From contig JAEZCG010000110.1 in assembly GCA_023430065.1 (NCBI GenBank), positions 1 to 39,521 on the forward strand: a stretch of 39,521 bases of DNA, written 5' to 3'. This document shows positions 20,630 to 29,825 of the stretch, piece after piece. Each line of letters opens with the position of its first letter. Position 1 is the stretch's first letter. The position numbers and the translations under genes were made by a program. The notes under the pieces were generated by a model. The model did no database searches and had not been told where the DNA came from. It was given only the letters and a program-made list of their open reading frames with translations. The DNA is from Pseudomonadota bacterium (GTDB lineage Bacteria > Pseudomonadota > Gammaproteobacteria > Burkholderiales > SHXO01).

Positions 20630-20931
20630 ATGATCACGCTCTCGCACTACCTCGTACTCGGCGCGCTGCTGTTCGCTATCAGCGTGGTCGGCATTTTCCT
20701 GAACCGCAAGAACGTCATCATCCTGCTCATGGCGATCGAGCTGAACCTGCTCGCCGTCAACATCAACTTCGTGGCCTTCTCGCACTACCTGCAGGATATC
20801 GCCGGGCAGGTCTTCGTCTTCTTCATCCTGACCGTCGCAGCCGCCGAATCCGCCATCGGCCTGGCCATCCTGGTCTGCCTGTTCCGCAGCCTGCGGACCA
20901 TCAACGTGGATGATCTGGGGAGCTTGAAGGG

Positions 20932-20935
<4 letters not shown>
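20630..20935 (+). CDS. nuoK: NADH-quinone oxidoreductase subunit K
   Basis: A three-helix membrane subunit, 101 residues. The two buried glutamates of the proton path are present in [14 protein letters not shown] and [11 protein letters not shown]. Start ATG 20630; the upstream sequence is the heptamer array of element D and holds only a GAG within CGAG 8 nt before the start. The stop overlaps the nuoL ATG (ATGA). Confidence 0.96.
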
Positions 20936-22998
<2,063 letters not shown>

Positions 22999-23022
22999 CC
23001 TGACACTGAAGAACGAGAACAG

Positions 23023-24507
23023 ATGCTTTTCGGACTGCCACTGCTGAGCCTGGTCATCTGGGTTCCCATCGTCGCCGGACTCGCGGTGCTGGCGACCGGC
23101 TCGGACCGCAATGCCGGCTTGGCACGCGCATTCGCCCTGCTGGGCGCGCTGCTCGGCCTGCTGGTGACTCTTCCGCTGTTCGCGCAGTTCGAACCGGCCG
23201 CGCACGGGTTCCAGTTCCAGGAACGGGTCTCCTGGATTCCCTCGTTCAACATCCACTATCACCTGGGCATCGACGGCATCTCGCTTCTGCTGATCATGCT
23301 CAACGCCTTCACCACGGTGCTGGTGATACTCGCGGGCTGGCGCGTCATCGAATCGCGCGTCGCGCAATACCTGGCCGCCTTCCTCATCCTGGGCGGGATC
23401 ATGAACGGTGTGTTCTGCGCGCTCGATGCGGCGTTGTTCTACGTGTTCTTCGAGGCGACCCTGATCCCGATGTTCGTGATCATTGGCGTGTGGGGAGGAC
23501 CCAACCGCGTGTACGCGGCGATGAAGTTCTTCCTGTACACGCTGACGGGTTCGCTGCTCACCCTGGTCGCGCTCATCTACCTGTACAACGTGAGCGGTAG
23601 CTTCTCGCTGCCGGCCTGGTACGAGCTGGAGATCGGACTCGCACCGCAGATCCTCGTCTTCCTCGCCTTCATGATCGCCTTCGCGGTGAAAGTGCCGATG
23701 TGGCCGGTGCATACCTGGCTGCCTGACGCACACGTCGAGGCGCCCACGGGCGGTTCGGTCGTGCTGGCCGCGATCATGCTGAAGCTGGGCGCCTACGGGT
23801 TCCTCCGCCTGTCCCTGCCGATCGTCCCCGATGCCAGCCACGCGCTCGCCGGGCTGGTGATCACGCTGTCTCTGATCGCGGTCGTCTACATCGGACTGGT
23901 CGCGCTGGTGCAGAACGACATGAAGAAGCTGATCGCCTATTCGTCGATCTCGCATATGGGCTTCGTCACGCTGGGCATTTTCCTGTTCAACGAGCTGGGC
24001 ATGCAGGGAGCGGTCCTGCAGATGATCTCGCACGGCTTTGTCTCCGGTGCGCTGTTCCTGTGCGTGGGCGTGCTCTACGATCGCATGCACTCACGCCAGA
24101 TCGCCGACTACGGCGGCGTGGTCAACACCATGCCGGTGTTCGCGGCGTTCTTCATGCTCTTTGCGATGGCCAATTCCGGTCTGCCCGGGACCAGCGGTTT
24201 CGTCGGCGAGTTCCTGGTCACGCTCGGCGCCGTCGAGGTGAATTTCTGGTACGCGTTCCTCGCCGCACTGACGCTGATCCTCGGCGCTGCCTATACCCTG
24301 TGGATGTACAAGCGCGTGATCTTCGGAGCGGTCGCAAACGACCACGTGGCGACGCTGAAGGACATCGATGCGCGCGAGGGACTGATCCTCTCACTGCTGG
24401 CGATCGCCGTTCTCGGCATGGGCATCTGGCCCCACCCCATGAGCGCAATGCTGGACACATCGGTGGCGGATCTGCTATCGCTCGCCGCGCGATCGAAGCT
24501 ACCCTGA
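23023..24507 (+). CDS. nuoM: NADH-quinone oxidoreductase subunit M
   Basis: The middle antiporter-like pump subunit, 494 residues with about 14 helices. It shows the pump glutamate in ALFYVFFEATLIPMFVIIGVWGG and the pump lysine in FAVKVPMWPVHTWLPDAHVEAPTGGSVVLAAIMLKLGAYG. Other conserved stretches are KKLIAYSSISHMGFVTLG and ANSGLPGTSGFVGEFL. It starts 24 nt after nuoL and is followed 13 nt later by nuoN. Confidence 0.97.
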   Translation: MLFGLPLLSLVIWVPIVAGLAVLATGSDRNAGLARAFALLGALLGLLVTLPLFAQFEPAAHGFQFQERVSWIPSFNIHYHLGIDGISLLLIMLNAFTTVLVILAGWRVIESRVAQYLAAFLILGGIMNGVFCALDAALFYVFFEATLIPMFVIIGVWGGPNRVYAAMKFFLYTLTGSLLTLVALIYLYNVSGSFSLPAWYELEIGLAPQILVFLAFMIAFAVKVPMWPVHTWLPDAHVEAPTGGSVVLAAIMLKLGAYGFLRLSLPIVPDASHALAGLVITLSLIAVVYIGLVALVQNDMKKLIAYSSISHMGFVTLGIFLFNELGMQGAVLQMISHGFVSGALFLCVGVLYDRMHSRQIADYGGVVNTMPVFAAFFMLFAMANSGLPGTSGFVGEFLVTLGAVEVNFWYAFLAALTLILGAAYTLWMYKRVIFGAVANDHVATLKDIDAREGLILSLLAIAVLGMGIWPHPMSAMLDTSVADLLSLAARSKLP

Positions 24508-24520
24508 CCAGGCGTACCAC

Positions 24521-25972
24521 ATGACTCTCGAATCGCTCAATATTCTGCCGGCGCTCCCCGAGGTGTTCCTGCTGTGCGCGGTGTCGACGATCTTGATCCT
24601 CGACCTGTTCATTCCGGAGCGGAACCGCAGCCTGACCTATCTGCTGAGCCTGCTCACCCTGGCCGCATGCGCCGGAATCACCCTCGGCAGCGCCACCGAC
24701 GACGTCTCGTTCGCGTTCAACGGCATGTTCGTGGATGATCCGCTGTCCGACCTGCTGAAAGTGTGCGTGTACGTCGGGGTGGCCGGCGTGCTGGTCTATT
24801 CGCACGTGTACGGTCGCAGTCGACAGCTGTTCCGCGGGGAGTTCTTCACCCTCGCGCTGTTCTCGACCCTGGGCATGATGGTGATGATCTCGGCCAACCA
24901 TCTGCTCTCGCTGTACCTGGGTCTGGAGCTGATGTCGCTGAGCCTGTACGCGATGGTGGCCTTGCAGCGCGAGTCGCCGCGCAGCACCGAGGCGGCGATG
25001 AAGTACTTCGTTCTCGGCGCACTCGCCTCGGGCATGCTGCTCTACGGCATGTCGATGCTCTACGGAGCGACGGGAACCCTCTCCATTCCCGAGATGGCGC
25101 AACGCATCGCTGCCGGCGAGACGCGCGGAGCGATTCTCGTGTTCGGGCTGGTGTTCGTGGTGGCGGGATTGGGATTCAAGCTCGGGGCGGTGCCCTTCCA
25201 CATGTGGGTGCCGGACGTCTATCACGGCGCACCCACGGCAGTGACCCTGCTGATCGGATCGGCGCCCAAGCTCGCTGCGGCCGGCTTCGTCTTCCGCATC
25301 CTGGTCGAGGCGCTCGGTTCGCCTGCCCTGGTGGCAGAGTGGCAGGGCATGCTGGTGATCCTGTCGGTGCTGTCGATGGCGGTCGGAAACATCACCGCGG
25401 TGATGCAGACCAACATCAAGCGCATGCTCGCCTACTCGACCATCTCGCACATGGGCTTCTTCCTGCTCGGCATCCTGGCGGGCAACGCGGAAGGTTACGG
25501 CGCCGCGATCTTCTATGCCGTGGTGTACGTGCTGATGACGCTCGCGTCGTTCGGCATGATCCTCCTGTTGTCGCGCGAAGGCTTCGAGGCCGAGGACATC
25601 GACGACTTCAAGGGACTGAATCAGCGCAGCCGCTGGTACGCGTTTCTGATGCTGCTGGTCATGTTCTCCCTGGCGGGCATCCCCGTCCTGCTCGGCTTCT
25701 GGGCGAAACTTGCCGTGCTGCAGGTGGCGTTCGAGGCCGGCTACACCGGTGTCGTGGTGGCGGCGGTGCTCCTGTCCGTGATCGGTGCGTTCTACTACTT
25801 GCGCATCGTGCGCGTCATGTACTTCGACGATCCCGTGGACACGGCCCCCATCGTCAATACCGGCGACCAGCGCACGCTGATCTCGGTCAATGCGCTCGCC
25901 CTGCTCGTGCTGGGCATGACGCCGGGCTGGCTGCTGACCTTGTGTCAGCAGGCCGTCAGGGCATCGATGTAG
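24521..25972 (+). CDS. nuoN: NADH-quinone oxidoreductase subunit N
   Basis: The antiporter-like pump nearest the peripheral arm, 483 residues with about 14 helices. It shows LGLELMSLSLYAMVAL (pump Glu), GFKLGAVPFHMWVPDVYHGAPTAVTLLIGSAPKLAA, and KRMLAYSTISHMGFFLLG. It completes the nuoA-N set. The Nudix gene begins 16 nt after its stop and may share the transcript. Confidence 0.97.
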   Translation: MTLESLNILPALPEVFLLCAVSTILILDLFIPERNRSLTYLLSLLTLAACAGITLGSATDDVSFAFNGMFVDDPLSDLLKVCVYVGVAGVLVYSHVYGRSRQLFRGEFFTLALFSTLGMMVMISANHLLSLYLGLELMSLSLYAMVALQRESPRSTEAAMKYFVLGALASGMLLYGMSMLYGATGTLSIPEMAQRIAAGETRGAILVFGLVFVVAGLGFKLGAVPFHMWVPDVYHGAPTAVTLLIGSAPKLAAAGFVFRILVEALGSPALVAEWQGMLVILSVLSMAVGNITAVMQTNIKRMLAYSTISHMGFFLLGILAGNAEGYGAAIFYAVVYVLMTLASFGMILLLSREGFEAEDIDDFKGLNQRSRWYAFLMLLVMFSLAGIPVLLGFWAKLAVLQVAFEAGYTGVVVAAVLLSVIGAFYYLRIVRVMYFDDPVDTAPIVNTGDQRTLISVNALALLVLGMTPGWLLTLCQQAVRASM

Positions 25973-25988
25973 GGGAGTGCTGCGCCCG

Positions 25989-26531
25989 ATGGACTCGGAC
26001 TTCAGCGAGAAGCCGCTCTCCAGCCGTACCGCCTATCGCGGACGCCTCCTGGTGGTGAAGGAGGACGAAGTCCGCCTGCCCAACGGGGGTCAGGCGCGCC
26101 GCGAGTACGTGCAGCACCAGGGCGCGGTCGTCGTCATTCCGCTGCTGGATCCTGACACCGTGCTGCTCGAGCACCAGTTCCGCTATCCGTTGCACCGCCA
26201 CTTCCTGGAGCTGCCGGCCGGGAAGATCGAACCGGAGGAGCCGCCGGAGCAGACCGCGCGGCGCGAACTGCTGGAAGAGACCGGCTTTGTCGCGCGGGAA
26301 TGGTCCTTCCTGACCACGCTGCATCCGTGCGTGGGCTACTCGGACGAGCGCATCGAACTGTTCCTCGCGCGCGACCTCGTGTTCGAGGGGCATCCCGGCG
26401 AGGACGACGAGTTCATCGAAACGGTGAACATGTCCCTCGACCACGCGCTGGAGAAGATCTTCTCGCGCGAGATCACCGAAGCGAAGACGATCCTCGGTGT
26501 GTTGTGGGCAGACCGCCTGCGCCGCGGCTGA
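25989..26531 (+). CDS. nudF: Nudix hydrolase, probable ADP-ribose pyrophosphatase
   Basis: A 180-residue protein with a complete Nudix box, G-x5-E-x7-REL-x-EE-x-G-F at residues 78-100, preceded by QFRYPLHRHFLELPAG, typical of the ADP-ribose pyrophosphatase branch. Family members split ADP-ribose or other ADP-sugars to AMP and a sugar phosphate. Start ATG 25989 is preferred (AGGGGAG 11 nt upstream); GTG 25977 is an in-frame alternative. Its position directly behind nuoN, probably on the same transcript, suggests NAD-turnover housekeeping; that link is inference. The symbol rests on subfamily resemblance only. Confidence 0.85.
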   Translation: MDSDFSEKPLSSRTAYRGRLLVVKEDEVRLPNGGQARREYVQHQGAVVVIPLLDPDTVLLEHQFRYPLHRHFLELPAGKIEPEEPPEQTARRELLEETGFVAREWSFLTTLHPCVGYSDERIELFLARDLVFEGHPGEDDEFIETVNMSLDHALEKIFSREITEAKTILGVLWADRLRRG

Positions 26532-26583
26532 CTGGCACCGGGGCAACTGATACCGGGGCCGACTGGCACGGAGTTGGCCGGCG

Positions 26584-26599
26584 CCTGCGCTCGCGCAGG
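26584..26599. other. small hairpin in the convergent gap after the Nudix gene
   Basis: CCTGCG-CTCG-CGCAGG could form a 6-bp stem between the convergent Nudix and EAL-protein genes. No T-run follows on either strand, so it is at best a weak bidirectional terminator. The same 78-bp gap has an imperfect direct repeat around ACTGGCACCGG. Confidence 0.3.
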
Positions 26600-26609
26600 G
26601 GAGGCTGGT

Positions 26610-28547
26610 CTACTCGCCGGCCGCCAACGTGATCCGCTCCGGCGGATCGTCCCACAGGGGGGCAGGCCGCTGGAACAGGTAGCCCTGCCCGTACAGCGTG
26701 CCCATCTCGTTCAGGATCTCCAGGGTACGCCGGTTCTCGACCCACTCCGCCACGACCTGCTTGTTCAGGCCGCGTGCCACGTCGCACAGTGCGCGCACGA
26801 AGATGCGGTTGCCCTCGTCGGTAGCCAGGTCGCGCACGAAGCTGCCGTCGATCTTGAGGTAGTCCACATCGAAGCGCTTCAAGTAATAGAACGAACTGAA
26901 GCCGGCACCGAAGTCGTCCAGCGCGAAGCGGCAGCCCATCTCCTTGAGCTCGCGGATGAAGTGCTGCGTCACGTCCACGTCGGACATCGCCGCCGTCTCG
27001 GTGATCTCGAACACCAGCTGCGAGTGGTTGATGGGCGCGATCGACAGCATGGACTGAAAACGGCGTACCCAGTGCGGATCGGAGATGCTCACCCGCGACA
27101 GGTTCACGAAGTAGCGGATCTTGACGTCGCGCTGCTCGGGTGACTGCAGGTGCTCGAGCAGCCGCTCGACCACGCGCATGTCGATCTCCTGCACCATCCC
27201 GAGCGATTCGGCCGATTCGATGAACTGGCTGGGGAGCACCACGTTCCCCTGGTCGTCGCGCAGGCGCACCAGGATCTCGCAGTGGACCGTCTTCAGGTCT
27301 CTGAGCCTCACCACCGGTTGGTAGTAGAGGAGCAGGCGGTCGTCGTCCAACACCTCGCGCAGCTTGTTCGCCCACTGCACGCGGCTATGGGTGCGACGCA
27401 GACTCTGCGCGTCCTGGTCGAACATGACGTGGCGGTTGCGCCCGCCATCCTTGGCCTGGTACATGGCGATGTCGGCGCTGGACAGCAGTCCCGTCACGTC
27501 ATTGCCGTGGAAGGGGTAGAGCGCAATGCCGATCGACGCGGTCACGCTCGACATGCGCTGCTGCGTGCTCGACTGGAAGCGGTAGTGCCGCAGCGCGGCG
27601 AGCAACTCCTCGGCCACTTCGATGGCGTGGGGCCGAAGCGAGTCCGGCAGATGCACCGCGTACTCGTCACCGCCGAGCCGGAATACCTGTCCTCGATGCG
27701 AGGCGGCCGCCTCCTTGAGCACGCCGCTCACCCCTACGATCAGCTGGTCGCCGGCGCGGTGTCCGAAGTTGTCGTTGACGTACTTGAAGTGATCGATGTC
27801 GATGAACAGCACCGCGCCCAGGTCACCCGACTTGAGCGCGACGTCCAGGGTGCGCTGCAGGCTGACGCGATTGGGCAGGCCGGTCAATGCGTCGTGGGTG
27901 GCCAGATACTCGATCTGCAGGGCCGCCTCGTGCTGCTCGGTCACGTTGCGAGCCGTGCCGCGGATGCCGATCATCTTGCCCTGCTCGTCGTGCTGGACGC
28001 GGGCATTAATTCCCACCCAGCGGTCGAGCCCCTCGGCGGTCATCAGGTGGGTCACGTAATTCTTCACCTCGCCGTGGCGTCGAAGCGTGGAGAGGAAGCG
28101 GCGATTGGAGATGTGCGAGGGCTTCGCCTCGAAGTCGAAGAAGCAGCGCCCGAGGAGGTCGCGTGGCGCCATCCCGAAGATGTCGCCCGTGCCGTTGTTG
28201 AGATAGGTGAACCGGCCGTCGCCGTCGGTCGTCCAAATGAGGTCGTGGGAGGTTTCGACCAGGTCGCGGTAGCGGCTCTCGCTTTCGAGCAACAGCTGGA
28301 TGATGCGGCGCTTCTCGCGCAGCGCCTTGCGCGCCGTGGCGAGTTCGTCCTCGTACCGATCCTGGAACGTTGGCAGAACAGAGCCGACGAGGCCGTCGAT
28401 GATCTCGCGGGCATAGCGACGATGGCCTCCCTCCGTTCGCCGCGCCACCAGCACGCCCTGGGCATCCCATCTCCGGAGCTTCTGCACCGGCACGCCCAGC
28501 TTCGCCGATGCCTCCTGGATGGTGTACTCGGACGCAACCCGCTCCAT
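26610..28547 (-). CDS. MerR-type HTH / PAS / GGDEF / EAL protein (candidate DSF receptor and c-di-GMP enzyme)
   Basis: The 645-residue protein combines four parts. Residues 7-55 read as a MerR-type winged helix (YTIQEASAKLGVPVQKLRRWDAQGVL, then GGHRRY). A charged coil spans about 60-90. A PAS/PAC domain spans about 91-203. A GGDEF domain spans about 208-375 with FIDIDHFKYVND and active-site motif GGDEY (292-296); the inhibitory RxxD site is missing (RGQV). An EAL domain spans about 395-632: its signature is EIL (424-426), but the other metal and catalytic residues are present (NLSR Asn482, ITE Glu517, DDFG Asp544/545, KID Lys565, AEWVE Glu601). It may therefore still cleave c-di-GMP. It lies 61 nt behind the rpfF-like gene on the same strand, so they are probably one operon. 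RpfR of Burkholderia is also PAS-GGDEF-EAL beside rpfF, but lacks a DNA-binding domain. No membrane segments or signal peptide: cytoplasmic. Signal binding is inference. Confidence 0.9.
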   Translation of the reverse strand: MERVASEYTIQEASAKLGVPVQKLRRWDAQGVLVARRTEGGHRRYAREIIDGLVGSVLPTFQDRYEDELATARKALREKRRIIQLLLESESRYRDLVETSHDLIWTTDGDGRFTYLNNGTGDIFGMAPRDLLGRCFFDFEAKPSHISNRRFLSTLRRHGEVKNYVTHLMTAEGLDRWVGINARVQHDEQGKMIGIRGTARNVTEQHEAALQIEYLATHDALTGLPNRVSLQRTLDVALKSGDLGAVLFIDIDHFKYVNDNFGHRAGDQLIVGVSGVLKEAAASHRGQVFRLGGDEYAVHLPDSLRPHAIEVAEELLAALRHYRFQSSTQQRMSSVTASIGIALYPFHGNDVTGLLSSADIAMYQAKDGGRNRHVMFDQDAQSLRRTHSRVQWANKLREVLDDDRLLLYYQPVVRLRDLKTVHCEILVRLRDDQGNVVLPSQFIESAESLGMVQEIDMRVVERLLEHLQSPEQRDVKIRYFVNLSRVSISDPHWVRRFQSMLSIAPINHSQLVFEITETAAMSDVDVTQHFIRELKEMGCRFALDDFGAGFSSFYYLKRFDVDYLKIDGSFVRDLATDEGNRIFVRALCDVARGLNKQVVAEWVENRRTLEILNEMGTLYGQGYLFQRPAPLWDDPPERITLAAGE

Positions 28548-28608
28548 CTTTCGCTTCCCTCGTGCCGCCTGTCGCGGTTCTGCCCCGATACGTGGTCACG
28601 TCCCGTGC

Positions 28609-29535
28609 TCAGTGCACGGACGCGGACGTCCTGATGTCGTTCTGGCGCGAGACCAGGCGCTGCATCAGCTTCAGGTCCCGGCTCGTCAGTCGCATGGCCG
28701 CTTCGACCCAGAGCCGCACCACGTCCATCAGCTCTTCGTAGGCCACACCGTTGACGCGGCGCCGCGCCGCGGCGATCGCCGCAAGTCCATTGCGGCTGCG
28801 CGACTGGCGCTTGGCAATGGCCGCGACCTCCGCCGCGCCTGCCCCGGTTTCTGCGACGACATCGATGACACCTAGGGCGAGCATATCATCAGCGCTATAT
28901 AGTTTCCCAGAGGATAGAAGCTCTTCGGTCACGCGTCTGCCCACCTTGCGCTCGAGAAAGGAATAGGCGCCCATGCCGGGGAAGAGATTGAACAGGATCT
29001 CCGGAAAGCCGAAGCGCGCCTGGCGTTCCGCCACGATGAGGTCGCTCGACAGAGCCGCCTCGAACCCGCCGCCGAGGCATTCGCCCTGGACCAGGGAGAT
29101 GGTGGTGATGGGCAGGCCGTGGCCGATGTAGTTGCGATACAGCACGTCGACGCAGGCCTTGCCATAGCCGCGCAGGGCGGGTTCGTCGCGGGCCTCGATG
29201 AGTTGGATGAACAGACCGAGGTCCCCGCCCAGGTTGAACACGCCCGGCACCCCCGAACTCAGGATCGCGTAGTCCACGGGCGCGGATTCGCCGAAGTGCT
29301 CGACGCTGCCCTGGGTTGCAGTCACGAACCGGCAGTAGCTGTGCAGGTCTTGCAGGAGCCCCGGATTGAAGCTCGGGCGCGGCGTGGGGTTCCACCGGCA
29401 CCAGATGGCGCGCACGTCCGCATCGTAGTATGCCGACAGCTGCTCCGAGAAGAAGTACTCGGGCTGTTCGGTGGTCCGGTATAGCGCGGTCTTGGTCGAT
29501 GCCTGCAGAACTGCGGGATGAAGTTGCATGTCCAT
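28609..29535 (-). CDS. rpfF: RpfF-like diffusible signal factor synthase (crotonase family)
   Basis: A 308-residue crotonase-fold protein. It carries the features that separate RpfF from ordinary enoyl-CoA hydratases: PGVFNLGGDLGLFIQLI (97-113), LGGGFEAALSSDLIVAE with Glu159, and FGFPEILFNLFPGMGAYSFLERK with Glu179. The 20-residue spacing equals that of the catalytic Glu141/Glu161 of Xanthomonas RpfF, which dehydrates 3-hydroxyacyl-ACP and releases a cis-2-unsaturated fatty acid signal (DSF/BDSF). ATG 29535 is chosen because AGGAG lies 9 nt upstream; in-frame starts further up lack this. The C-terminal region VAYEELMDVVRLWVEAAMRL also matches RpfF. The product is predicted from family resemblance; which acyl chain is used cannot be read. 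Confidence 0.85.
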   Translation of the reverse strand: MDMQLHPAVLQASTKTALYRTTEQPEYFFSEQLSAYYDADVRAIWCRWNPTPRPSFNPGLLQDLHSYCRFVTATQGSVEHFGESAPVDYAILSSGVPGVFNLGGDLGLFIQLIEARDEPALRGYGKACVDVLYRNYIGHGLPITTISLVQGECLGGGFEAALSSDLIVAERQARFGFPEILFNLFPGMGAYSFLERKVGRRVTEELLSSGKLYSADDMLALGVIDVVAETGAGAAEVAAIAKRQSRSRNGLAAIAAARRRVNGVAYEELMDVVRLWVEAAMRLTSRDLKLMQRLVSRQNDIRTSASVH

Positions 29536-29619
29536 GGGTGGTCTCCTGGTCCAGAAGGGAAGGGTGGGTTCGCGACCCATCGGTTGGGCCGTTCGTTGGT
29601 CTGCAATGCCGTTCGCCTG

Positions 29620-29648
29620 AATCTAGCGAGTGGGGCTGCGGGTGCCAA
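29620..29648 (-). promoter_or_regulatory. candidate sigma-70 promoter for the rpfF operon
   Basis: On the minus strand TTGGCA (29648-29643) and TAGATT (29625-29620) are separated by exactly 17 nt, matching the -35 box at five and the -10 box at four of six positions. It would give a leader of about 75-80 nt before rpfF. It is the most AT-rich part of the 290-bp gap between rpfF and the divergent acyltransferase gene. Confidence 0.5.
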
Positions 29649-29661
29649 ATTCGGAACGAAT
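29649..29661. promoter_or_regulatory. palindrome next to the rpfF -35 box, possible operator
   Basis: ATTCG-GAA-CGAAT is a perfect 5-bp inverted repeat, nested in a wider imperfect pair CCAAATT...AAATTGG (29645-29673). It lies directly upstream of the candidate rpfF -35 box and between two divergent genes. A local DNA-binding protein such as the neighbouring MerR-type protein could use it; this is inference. The rest of the gap has a 7-bp AGCCCCT/AGGGGCT hairpin (29699-29732). Confidence 0.35.
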
Positions 29662-29825
29662 CTGACAAATTGGGAGGTTTACACCCGGCGCGGCCCCCAG
29701 CCCCTGGAGAATGGTGTCCTGCGGGAGGGGCTCTGGATCGGGGGGGCACTTGTAAGGTTGCGTGCGGAAGGAGAAACTCTCGCATCAGGGCCCGCGGCGC
29801 AGGCGCCGGGGCCATCTCGAAGCGG

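Noticed and set aside
26532..26580. Short direct repeats around ACTGGCACCGG after the Nudix gene
   Set aside because: Only two to three imperfect copies in a convergent gap; too little to call an element.
29430..29825. N-terminal extension of the Aas-like protein from 29430
   Set aside because: It would overlap the rpfF coding region and its promoter; the extra residues are low-complexity and show no domain.
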